Shown here one piece after another: positions 44,138-52,700 of a stretch of DNA of 64,000 bases. Under the pieces are notes generated by a model, which was not told the DNA's origin, did no database searches, and saw nothing but the letters and a program-made list of their open reading frames with translations. A program made the translations under genes and the position numbers. Each line of letters begins with the position of its first letter. Within the stretch, counting starts at the first letter, position 1. This DNA comes from Pseudonocardia sp. HH130629-09 (lineage in GTDB: Bacteria > Actinomycetota > Actinomycetes > Mycobacteriales > Pseudonocardiaceae), in NCBI RefSeq assembly GCF_001294645.1, contig NZ_CP011868.1:868001-932000 (forward strand). Reading direction: 5' to 3'.

Positions 44138-44682
44138 TGGCCGAGTTCGGGCAATCCCCGCGCCAGACCGCAGCAGAGCAGGCGCGGCACCTGGTCCGCC
44201 GGATCGCGGTCGACGTGTTCGGCGCCTCGGTGGTCGAAACGCCGATCCCCGGGTTCACCGTGATCACCGACAGGGCGTTGGACGACCCGTTGGGCGGGGT
44301 GCGGGCGGCGCTGCTGCTGCGCGGCGTCGCAGGCTCTCAGCTCTACGACCACGCCCGCGCCGCACGCAGCGCGGGCCGGTCGTGGGATGAGATCGGCGCC
44401 GCGCTCGAGCTGCCGGACTACGAGTTCGACTCGCGGGCCGAGGTGACATTCGCGTGGTTGGTCGAGGGCCGCGAACCCGCACCCGCCCACCGGGACCCGG
44501 TGCCGGTGTTCCACCCGCCGTCGTCGTCGTGGCGATGCGGCACCTGCGCAGCGCTGGTCACCGACCGCGGCCCGTATGAGTCGCACCCCGACGACAACGA
44601 GACCGGCCACGCCAGCGACTGCACACGGCACATCGCCGCGATCGCGGCCTGGAAGACCCGTACCGGATGGGAGGACGAGTGA
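44137..44682 (+). CDS. hypothetical protein with C-terminal zinc-ribbon-like motif
   Basis: Not recognised. It is 181 residues long. The middle helix DHARAARSAGRSWDEIGAAL resembles the HTH-like helix of small actinobacterial phage and element proteins, and the end has WRCGTCAALVTDRGPYE with later His and Cys that could bind zinc. GTG 44134 (GTGA overlap with whiB) and ATG 44137 are both possible. The stop overlaps the next ATG (TGATG). Confidence 0.65.
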   Translation: MAEFGQSPRQTAAEQARHLVRRIAVDVFGASVVETPIPGFTVITDRALDDPLGGVRAALLLRGVAGSQLYDHARAARSAGRSWDEIGAALELPDYEFDSRAEVTFAWLVEGREPAPAHRDPVPVFHPPSSSWRCGTCAALVTDRGPYESHPDDNETGHASDCTRHIAAIAAWKTRTGWEDE

Positions 44683-44945
44683 TGAACGCCGAACTGATCT
44701 CCGCACTGCTCGCGCTGGCTGCGGGTGTGCTCGCCGTCCGGTGGTGGCGGCATGCGCGACGGATCGCCGGCGCGCTGGTGGGCGTGGTGGCGGTCGGGGC
44801 CGCGCTCGTCGCGATCCGGAATCTGCCCGAGCCGGTCGTGGTCGCGACGCTGCTGGCCGCGCTCGGTGTGGTCGCGGTCGTGACCGCCTGGCCGTGGCTC
44901 AGCCTCGCCCGCCGGGCCGGGGAGCGGACGGAGGCGGATCGATGA
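44682..44945 (+). CDS. small membrane protein of the transfer operon
   Basis: This 87-residue protein has about three hydrophobic segments (ISALLALAAGVLAV, IAGALVGVVAVGAALVAI, VVVATLLAALGVVAVVTAW) and a short charged tail. It lies directly before the coupling-protein gene with an ATGA overlap, so it may be a membrane partner of that ATPase. No family was recognised. Confidence 0.65.
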   Translation: MNAELISALLALAAGVLAVRWWRHARRIAGALVGVVAVGAALVAIRNLPEPVVVATLLAALGVVAVVTAWPWLSLARRAGERTEADR

Positions 44946-46849
44946 ACCTCTCCACTCTGATCCTCCTCGGTGGTCTGGCGGGCGCGGCCGCGGTGGCCTG
45001 GCACCGCGGGGCCCGCCGCGCCGGACTGCTGCTCGGCTTGGCCGCTTCGTTGCCCGCGGCGACCCTGGTGCAGGGCCTCTACGCCGCGCTGTCCTGGCCT
45101 GCCCTCGTCCTGATGGTCGTGGTCGCCGCTGCGGTGCTGTGGCACCGGTGGTCACGGTCCTCGGCGATGGTGTCGCGCTGGGCGTCGAGGTCGCGGCGCA
45201 AGGTCGGCGTCGCGTCCACCCTGGACATCGTCCGCCACGCCGGAACCCTCGCCGTCCGCCGCCGCGCGAACACGGTCCGCCCGTCACTGGCCACGCTGAC
45301 CAGCATCCAACGTCTGCGACTGTCGACGGCGCAGGTGGCAGTCGAGCTGTGCCGCACAGGGTTCCTGCGGGTGTGGGCGCTGGTCGAGGACGTCGTGATC
45401 GTCGTCGGTGGCCCGCGCACCGGCAAGACCGGCTGGCTCGCCGGCCGTGTCCTCGACGCCCCTGGCGCCGCGCTGGTGACCTCGACGCGTACGGATCTGG
45501 TGGAGTTGTGCGGGCCGCTGCGCCGCCGCGACCGTGGCCCGGTGTTCGTGTTCAACCCCGCCGGGCTCGGTGGGCGGGCGTCGTCGATCACCTTCGACCC
45601 GCTCACCGGCTGCACCAACCCCGTCACCGCGACTGAGCGGGCGACGGACATGATCGCCGCCGTCGGCTCCGGCCATGGCGGGGACCGGGAGTTTTGGGAC
45701 AACCAGGCCCGCCGCGTCCTGGCCGCGCTGCTGCACGCCGCCGCCCTGGGTGGGAAGCGGATGCGCGATGTCCTCGGGTGGGTCGCCGACCCGGACACGG
45801 CCGGCCGCGACGTCCCGGCGTTGCTGCGGCGCTCGGGGGTGCCGGCGTTCGAGCAGGACGTCATGCAGTTCATCTCCACCAACGAACGCACTCGTTCCTC
45901 GATCACCTCGTCGGTCATGCCGGCGCTCGGGTGGCTGACCCACCCGGCTGCCGCCGCGGCGGCGGAGCCGGGTCGTGGGTTCGACGTCGGCCGGTTGTTG
46001 GAGGAGCGGGCGACGGTGTTCCTGCTCGGCGCCGAGGAGGCCCAGACCGCGCCGCTGGTGTGTGCGCTGACCGGGCACATCGCCCGCGAGGCCCGCCGGA
46101 TCGCCGCCACGAAGCCGGCCGGGCGGCTGGACCCGCCGCTGGGGCTGTTCCTGGACGAGGCCGCGCTGATCTCGCCGGTGCCGTTGGAGTCGTGGACGGC
46201 GGACATGGGTGGGCGCGGGGTGACGATCGTGTGCGCGTTCCAGTCCCGCGCCCAGCTGCTGGCGCGGTGGGGGGAGCACAAGGCGGCGACGATCCTGAAC
46301 AACACCGCCGCCGTGCTCGTCTTCGGCGGCACCCGCGACAAGGCCGACCTGGAGTTCTGGTCGACCCTGGCCGGGGAGCGCGACGAGCGGATCACTACCA
46401 CCGACCTCCACGGCCGCGTTGCCAGCCGGACGGTGCGGAAGGTGCCTGTGCTGGCGCCGGCGCAGATCGCGAACCTGCCGGCTGGGCGGGTCGTGGTGAT
46501 CCGGCGCGGGATCGCGCCGGTGATTGGGCGGGCCCGGATGGCGTGGCGTCGCCGGGACGTGCTCGGCTACCAGCGCGACGTCCGCCGGGTCGATGTTCGG
46601 GCGGCGCGCGCGGCGCGGTGGGCCGAGGCGCGAATGTGGCGCGACGAAGCCCTGCAGGCGCTACTTGGTGTCCTGGCTGGGTGGTGGCCCGAGCGGTATC
46701 GGCAGCGCTACGAACACCAGCGCGACGAGAACCGCATGTTCCGCGAGCTCGCCGTCATCCACGACCGCGCCACTCGCACCGCCACCGAACCGCGCTCCAA
46801 CGGACCGAACGCAGGCAGTGACGAGGACGGCTCGGAGTCCGAGCGATGA
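44942..46849 (+). CDS. type IV coupling protein, VirD4/TraG-like conjugation ATPase
   Basis: This 635-residue membrane ATPase brings the relaxase-DNA complex to the transfer channel. Two or three N-terminal membrane helices are followed by Walker A VVGGPRTGKTGWLAG. VFVFNPAGLGG is typical of TraG/VirD4, and Walker B LGLFLDEAALISPV and the TraM-recognition region FQSRAQLLARWGEHKAATIL come later. The C-terminus is charged. ATG 44942 overlaps the previous stop and the TGA overlaps the next ATG. No VirB4-like or FtsK/TraB-like second ATPase is seen in the window. Confidence 0.9.
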   Translation: MNLSTLILLGGLAGAAAVAWHRGARRAGLLLGLAASLPAATLVQGLYAALSWPALVLMVVVAAAVLWHRWSRSSAMVSRWASRSRRKVGVASTLDIVRHAGTLAVRRRANTVRPSLATLTSIQRLRLSTAQVAVELCRTGFLRVWALVEDVVIVVGGPRTGKTGWLAGRVLDAPGAALVTSTRTDLVELCGPLRRRDRGPVFVFNPAGLGGRASSITFDPLTGCTNPVTATERATDMIAAVGSGHGGDREFWDNQARRVLAALLHAAALGGKRMRDVLGWVADPDTAGRDVPALLRRSGVPAFEQDVMQFISTNERTRSSITSSVMPALGWLTHPAAAAAAEPGRGFDVGRLLEERATVFLLGAEEAQTAPLVCALTGHIAREARRIAATKPAGRLDPPLGLFLDEAALISPVPLESWTADMGGRGVTIVCAFQSRAQLLARWGEHKAATILNNTAAVLVFGGTRDKADLEFWSTLAGERDERITTTDLHGRVASRTVRKVPVLAPAQIANLPAGRVVVIRRGIAPVIGRARMAWRRRDVLGYQRDVRRVDVRAARAARWAEARMWRDEALQALLGVLAGWWPERYRQRYEHQRDENRMFRELAVIHDRATRTATEPRSNGPNAGSDEDGSESER

Positions 46850-47514
46850 CCGTGCCCGTGCACCCCGAACCGCCGTCGAGCGGGGACGATCCAGTCCTCG
46901 CCGGGCTGGCGCGCCAGATCGACGAGTTGCGCCGCCGGGTCGACGGCCTGGACCCGGTCCCCGGCCGGGTCGACGAGCTCGGGCGGCTGGTCTCGCAGAT
47001 GGCCGACACCCTGGCCACCCTGGCGGCGCGCCGCCGCCCGATGCCGGCGCCGTCGTGGCTGGTCGCCCCGACCGGAGAGGCCGAGGTCGGCGCGCTACTC
47101 GACGAACTCACCGCGTGGTTGGCGACGGTGTTCCTGCGCTACCCGGACGCGGCGTCGGTGATGCCGGAGTGCTGGCTCTGGCACCCCGACGTCGTCGAGG
47201 AGCTGCTGTGGCTCATGCACGCCTGGTGTGCTGCCTACCAGGGCTCGGATGCGTCGGTGTCCGCGGCGGGGGATTGGCACGACCGCCAGCGCCCCGGCGT
47301 GATCGCCCGGATCCGCAAGGCGGCCGGGTCGTGTTCGATCGAGTGCCATCAGACCCGGCCGAACTGGCCGGCCGAGAACCGGCCGCCACCCGTGGTGCCG
47401 GGGCTGGCGCACACCGCGCTGATCGTCGGCTGGTGGGCGACCCGACGGGACCAGCCCGCCCCCGAACCCGCGATACCGACCGGTGCCCGCCCGTTCGGAG
47501 GTGCGCTCGGATGA
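46846..47514 (+). CDS. DUF4913 family protein
   Basis: This 222-residue protein has an N-terminal coiled-coil-like helix (LARQIDELRRRVDGLDPVPG). The DUF4913 core carries ECWLWHPDVVEELLWLMHAW, a Trp-rich block, and an AGDWHDRQRPGVIARIRKA helix. It is found next to coupling-protein and relaxase genes in actinomycete plasmids and integrative elements; its role is unknown but the location suggests part of the transfer apparatus. Four-base overlaps join it to both neighbours. Confidence 0.82.
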   Translation: MTVPVHPEPPSSGDDPVLAGLARQIDELRRRVDGLDPVPGRVDELGRLVSQMADTLATLAARRRPMPAPSWLVAPTGEAEVGALLDELTAWLATVFLRYPDAASVMPECWLWHPDVVEELLWLMHAWCAAYQGSDASVSAAGDWHDRQRPGVIARIRKAAGSCSIECHQTRPNWPAENRPPPVVPGLAHTALIVGWWATRRDQPAPEPAIPTGARPFGGALG

Positions 47515-48173
47515 CCACCGGCACGAGCGCCGACCCAGCCGTCGGCACGCCGCCGTCAACGGCGGGGCCGCGGCGGCGGGCGTGGGCGGCGGTGTGGCTG
47601 CCCGGCCTGGCCGTCGCGGTGGGTGCGGCGGTGGCGACCGCGCACGGGCTCTACGAGGTCGCCGTCGCCGCCCGGGTCCCGGCCGGGATCGCGTGGATCT
47701 ACCCGCTGATCACCGACGGCCTGGCCCTGGTCGCGTACGCGGCCACGGCCCGGCTCACGGGGTCGGCTGCCCGCTACGCCTGGGCGGTGGTGATCGTCTC
47801 GGCCGGGTTGTCCGGGCTCGCGCAGGCCAGCTACCTCGCCTCCGACGCCGCCACGGTCGGCGGCGCGCTCACGGTCAGCCCAGGCTTGCGGTTCGGGGTC
47901 GGGGCGTGGCCCGCGATCGCGGCCGCCGTCGTCGCGCACCTGCTCTACCTGCTCGCCGCGGACCGAGCAGCCGGGCCGCCGCTCGGGGCTGCTGACGACA
48001 GAGCCGGGACGACTGTCCACGTGTCCCGCGCCGTTCCCGCGACCCACGGGACACCGGACGCACCGGACGAGACACGGGACAGCGAGCAACCTGACCCGCC
48101 TGCGCTAGATGTAGCCGGCCATCACGTTGGTGACAGGCGGCTGATTGGGGAGCGGCCCGCGCAAGCGGTGTGA
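47511..48173 (+). CDS. DUF2637 membrane protein, 5' fragment interrupted by IS481
   Basis: The native part (to 48109, ~200 residues) has four hydrophobic helices typical of DUF2637/SpdB-type proteins: VWLPGLAVAVGAAVATAHGL, IAWIYPLITDGLALVAYAAT, YAWAVVIVSAGLSGLAQASY, WPAIAAAVVAHLLYLLA. The last ~20 residues come from the IS. DUF2637 proteins of actinomycete elements usually have a C-terminal DNA-binding domain, and that domain is found in frame at 49212-49503 on the far side of the insertion. Confidence 0.85.
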   Translation: MTTGTSADPAVGTPPSTAGPRRRAWAAVWLPGLAVAVGAAVATAHGLYEVAVAARVPAGIAWIYPLITDGLALVAYAATARLTGSAARYAWAVVIVSAGLSGLAQASYLASDAATVGGALTVSPGLRFGVGAWPAIAAAVVAHLLYLLAADRAAGPPLGAADDRAGTTVHVSRAVPATHGTPDAPDETRDSEQPDPPALDVAGHHVGDRRLIGERPAQAV

Positions 48174-49205
48174 GGGCGTCGCTGGTTGTAGTACTCGAGC
48201 CAGGCGCTGAGTGCCAGTGTGCGGTCGTCGTTGGTGGCGTAGGGACGCCGGTAGGCCCATTCGATGGCCAGGGTCCGGTTGAACCTCTCCACCTTGCCGT
48301 TGATCCACGGGCAGTGCGGCCGGATGAACTTCTGGCGTGCTCCGAGACCGGTCACGGCCTCGGCGAATACCCGGCAGCCGCGGTAGTTGCGGGCGTTGTC
48401 GGTGATCACACGCTCGATGCGGCCGATGCCGGCTGCGGCGAACGCGGCCGCGGCGCGCTGAACGAAACCGGCGCAGGTGGCGCCCTTCTCATCGGGCAGG
48501 ACCTCGGCGTAGGCGAAGCGGGAGTGGTCGTCGACCATGGCGTGGACGTAGTCGAACCCGATGCGGCGGGTCGCGCCCGGACGGGGGCCGCGGCCGTGGA
48601 TCCGCCAGCCCCCGCCGTCGGGGATCCGGCCGAGTTTCTTCACATCAACATGGACCAGCTCACCGGGTGCGGCGTGTTCGTAGCGGTGGGCTGAGGCGCG
48701 GGTGGCGCGGATCGGGGCGCCGGTGATGGGATCACAGGCCGCCAGCCGAGCCACGCCGTGGCGGGCCAGGATCCGCGATACCGAGCGCGCCGCGACTCCG
48801 GTGGTGGCCGCGATCGCGGCCGGACCGCAGCGCTGCTCACGCCGCGCGGCCAGGACCGCCTGTTCGGTGTCGGCGCTGTGACGGGTCGGGCTGTGGTGTG
48901 GGCGGGAGGACCGGTCGCGCAGACCGGGATCTCCTTCCCGGTCGTAGCGGGTGACCCACCGGGACACGCACTGGCGGGAGACCCCGAGCTCGCGGGCGAC
49001 GTGGGACTGCGGGCGGCCATGGTCGCGGACTCGCGCGACGAGCAGTCGACGCCCATGCAGGGTCAGGCGAGCGTTAGCGTGCACGGTGGAAGGCCCTTCG
49101 TGGCGAGATGGACGGCTTCAGACACCTCCCACCTCGCCCGAAGGGCCTTCCCCGTTCAAGCAGCCACGCCGTCGGCCACCGTCACCAACCTCCTGGCCGG
49201 GTACA
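48110..49205 (-). mobile_element. IS481-family insertion sequence, complete
   Basis: The ends share TGTA-CCGGCCA and GTTGGTGAC in inverted orientation (48110-48134 and 49181-49205). GCTAGA flanks both sides (48104-48109 and 49206-49211) as a 6-bp target duplication. It carries one transposase gene and splits the DUF2637 gene. Confidence 0.9.
48122..49084 (-). CDS. IS481-family transposase
   Basis: This 320-residue DDE transposase has an N-terminal HTH (GRPQSHVARELGVSRQCVSR, then WVTRYDREGDPGL). The catalytic core has Asp in ELVHVDVKKLG, Asp in RVITDNARNY and Glu in WINGKVERFNRTLAIEW. A single ORF is typical of IS481. The start is GTG 49084. The reading frame is intact and spans nearly the whole element. 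Confidence 0.92.
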   Translation of the reverse strand: MHANARLTLHGRRLLVARVRDHGRPQSHVARELGVSRQCVSRWVTRYDREGDPGLRDRSSRPHHSPTRHSADTEQAVLAARREQRCGPAAIAATTGVAARSVSRILARHGVARLAACDPITGAPIRATRASAHRYEHAAPGELVHVDVKKLGRIPDGGGWRIHGRGPRPGATRRIGFDYVHAMVDDHSRFAYAEVLPDEKGATCAGFVQRAAAAFAAAGIGRIERVITDNARNYRGCRVFAEAVTGLGARQKFIRPHCPWINGKVERFNRTLAIEWAYRRPYATNDDRTLALSAWLEYYNQRRPHTACAGRSPISRLSPT

Positions 49206-49503
49206 GCTAGATGGTCCGGTGATTCAGCCGGACACGGCCGGGGTGTCCCACGACGGCACCCCCGATGACGACCCGGCGCCCGAGGGCGCGGGAGCACCGG
49301 CCCGCGAGCACGCGCGCGAGATCGCCGAGCGCCACCGAACGCGCCACGGCGCGCTCCCGACCGTGCGAGAACTCCAGACCCTCGCCGACGTCTCCCGCGG
49401 AACCGCCGCACGAGCCCTCACCCGACTCCGAGACACCACCGAGCAACCCGAGAACGCACTCCACCTCGTCACCGACGACACCAGCACGAGGACCCAGCCA
49501 TGA
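49206..49503 (+). pseudogene. 3' fragment of the DUF2637 gene: C-terminal winged-helix domain
   Basis: Joining 48109 to 49212, across one copy of the target GCTAGA, keeps the frame (…GCG-CTA-GAT-GGT…). About 97 residues follow: an acidic linker, then EIAERHRTRHGALPTVRELQ and ADVSRGTAARALTRLR, a GntR-like HTH. Its TGA overlaps the ATG at 49500. The fragment could still be expressed from a start inside the IS (frame open from 49108), but it no longer has its membrane part. Confidence 0.8.
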
Positions 49504-49730
49504 CCACCAGCACCAAGAACCAGAACAACAACACCGCGACCGAGCACGACACCAGAACCGAGAGCGACTACGCCAGCAGCACTACAACCGCCACAAGATC
49601 AAAGGATGCACACCGAGGCATCACGATCCGAGGGAGCGGGCCGGCCTCCGGCCGGCCGCTGACCAGCGCGAGCGCTGTTGATCTCCAGTCGAACGAATTC
49701 ATGATCGTTTCAGGGTGGTCGACGTGCTGA
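49500..49730 (+). CDS. short hydrophilic hypothetical protein
   Basis: This 76-residue, Asn/Thr/Ser-rich, probably disordered product (KNQNNNTATEHDTRTESDYA) is not recognised. The ATG overlaps the DUF2637 stop, continuing the run of four-base overlaps, which is the main reason to call it. Its end overlaps the relaxase start. It contains an 8-bp-arm hairpin (49639-49657) and the repeat CAGCGCGAGCGCTG, so the DNA may also serve as part of an origin of transfer. Confidence 0.45.
   Translation: MTTSTKNQNNNTATEHDTRTESDYASSTTTATRSKDAHRGITIRGSGPASGRPLTSASAVDLQSNEFMIVSGWSTC
49639..49674. repeat. adjacent inverted repeats before the relaxase gene (possible oriT)
   Basis: GGCCGGCC-TCC-GGCCGGCC (49639-49657) is followed within 4 bp by CAGCGC-GA-GCGCTG. 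Relaxase genes of the MobF class often lie next to their nick region, which contains such hairpins. There is no direct evidence for a nick site. Confidence 0.35.
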
Positions 49731-52700
49731 GGATCGCTACCGGCTACTCGCCGGACTACCTGCTGCGCGAAGTCGCGACCGGGCGGGAGAACTACTACAC
49801 CGGAGCGGTCGCTGAAGGGGAGCCACCGGGCCGTTGGTGGGGCTCCGGAGCTGAGCAGCTCGGTCTCGGGGGCCTCATCGACGCACAGGACATGCGCGGC
49901 CTGTACGAGCGCTTCCTCGACCCGCGGGACGACGCCTTCCGCGACCCGTCCCGGTGGGACGAGGTGTCCACCCTGGGACACACCGGCCGCAAGTACATGT
50001 CCGAGGACGACCTCTACGCCCAGGCGCTGGGACGCGAGCCGGACGCGTCCCCCGAGCGCCGCGCCGAGCTGCGGACCGAGGCCGGGAAGGCGGCCCGGCA
50101 CAACGTCGCGTTCCTGGACGCGACGTTCAGCGTGCAGAAGTCGGTGACGCTCCTGCACACAGCGTTCGAGGCGCGCGAGACCGCGGCCCGCGCCGCCGGG
50201 GACGAGGAGACCGCGGCGGCGTGGGGTGAGTTCCGTCAGGCCGTCGAGGACGCGATCTGGGCGGGCAACAACGCCGGCCTGGCCTACCTGTCGGAGAAGG
50301 CCGGCTACTCGAGGGTCGGGCACCACGGCGGCGCGGCGGGCCGGTTTGTCGACGCCCACGACTGGGTCGTCGGATCGTTCTTCCAGCACGACTCCCGCGA
50401 CCGGGACCCGCAGCTGCACATCCACAACGCGATCCTCAACCGGGTCCAGGGCCCCGACGGTCTGTGGCGCACCCTGGACTCGCGCGGGATCCACCGCTGG
50501 CGCGCCGGGGCCGGCGCGGTCGCCGAACGGACGACCGAGGAACGGCTCACCCACACCCTCGGGATGGTGATCGCCACCCGCCCGGACGGGAAGGCCCGCG
50601 AGGTCGTCGGCGTCCCGGAGGAGGCCATGTCGCTCGTCTCGTCCCGGCGCCACGCGGTGACCGCGAAGACCCGCGAGCTCGTCGAGGCCTACGAGGCCCG
50701 CTACGGGCGCGCGCCGAACTCGGCGATGCGCGATCGCCTCGCCCAGCAGGCGACGCTGGCGACGAGGGCAGCGAAGTCCCACGACGGCGAGACCCGCGAG
50801 CAGCTGCTCGACCGGGTCGAGCACCGGCTCCGGGCGGAGATCGACGGTGGTCTGGCCGGGATCGCCGACACCGCCCTGGCCGCGCGGCGCGACGGGGTGG
50901 AACCGCAGGGGTTCCACCCGCAGTCGGTGATCGAGATAGCGCTCGAGGACGTCCGGTCCCGTAAGGCGGGCTGGACGCGGTCGGACCTGACGCGGGCGAT
51001 CAACGCCGCTCTGCCCGACTACCTCGGCGCCTGGGAGGGCGCTGACGTCGCGCAGCTGCTCGACCAGCTCACCGACGAGGCTCTGCGCTACGCCGTACCG
51101 ATCGAACCCGACCGGCCCGGGGACGCGCACCTGCCCGACGAGCTGCGCCTGGCCAACGGCGAGTCCGCCTACCAGGCACCGGGCGGGCGGGTCTACACCA
51201 CACCGGACCAGGTGCGCTCCGAGCGGATCCTGCTCGGCGCGACGCTCGACCGCGACGGAGTCGCGCTCTCCGGCCCGGACGCGGACCGTTTCCTGCTCGG
51301 CCTGCGCGAGCGGGGGATCGAGCTGGGCGCCGACCAGGCGACCGCGGTCCGAGGGATCCTCACCTCCGGCGCCCGCGTCGAGACCCTCGTCGGGCCGGCT
51401 GGGACCGGCAAGTCGTTCGTCGTCGGCACCCTCGCCCACGGCTGGACCGAGCCGAGCGCCGGACCGCAGGCCGAGCAGGGTCGGGAACGACGGGTGTTCG
51501 GCCTGGCGACCAGCCAGCAGGCCACCCAGGTCCTCACCGCGGAAGGGCTGACCGCGCGCAACGTCGCCCGCTGGCTCGCCACCCAGGACCGGCTCACCGC
51601 CGGCGCGGCGGAACGTCGCATTCAGGACGGCGACGAGGCGTGGCAGCTGCGCAGCGGCGACCTGGTTGTCGTCGACGAGTCCGCCATGACCGACACGGCC
51701 GCGCTTGCCGCGATCCACCGGCACACCGAGCGGGCCGGGGCGAAGCTGCTGCTCGTCGGAGACCACCGCCAGCTCGCCGCAGTCGGCGCGGGCGGCGGCA
51801 TGGACCTGCTTGCCACCGCCGGCTCACGCTACGAGCTCACCGACGCCCGCCGCTTCAACCACGCGTGGGAGCGCGACGCCAGCCTGCGTCTACGCGCCGG
51901 GGACGAGTCCGTGCTGCGCGAGTACTTCGAGCAGGGCCGCGTCCTCGACGCCGGCACCCGCGACCAGGCCGGCGACTCCGCGGTCAAGGCGTGGATCGGG
52001 GACACCCTCGACGGGCGCCGGTCGCTGCTGCTGGTCGACACCAACGAGCAGGCCGCCGACCTGTCCGCCCAGATCCGCGCCGAGCTCGTCCGACTCGGGC
52101 GAGTCGACGAACACGGTGTGCTGCTCGGGCTGCAGGGCACCTACGCCGGAGTCGGCGACCTGGTCCAGGCCCGCGACAACGCCTGGCACCTTGACGGCTT
52201 CGAGGGCAACCGGCGCGCCCCGCTCAACCGCGACAACTTCCGCGTCACCGCCGTGCGTGACGACGGAGCGATGGAGGTCACCACCGACCTCACCGGCAGC
52301 GACCCCGACGGAGGCGAGCGCCTGCTGCTGCCCGCGTCCTACGTCGCCGAGCACATGGCCCTCGGGTACGCCGGAACCATCTACACCGCCCAGGGCGCCA
52401 CAGTGGACACCACCCACTGCGTCGTCACGACGACCACCAGCCCGAACGCTCTCTACGTCGGCATGTCACGTGGCCGGGACGCCAACACCGCCCACGTCAC
52501 CACCCGTACCGGACCCGACGATGCCGCCGACGGAAACCCGACCGAGCACTCGCTGCACCGCGACCCCGTCGCCGTCCTCGCCACCGTCCTGGACAACACC
52601 GACCCGATCGAGCATCGATCCGCGCTCGCCCAGGCCACCGAAGCCGCCGCCCACGCAGCCAGCACCCGCACCGCCACGGAACTGCTCGTCGACGCCGCCC

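Noticed and set aside
49568..51766. 732-residue open frame antisense to the relaxase
   Set aside because: Composition is typical of antisense shadows in high-GC coding DNA; no ribosome site or domain was found, and the relaxase on the other strand is clear.
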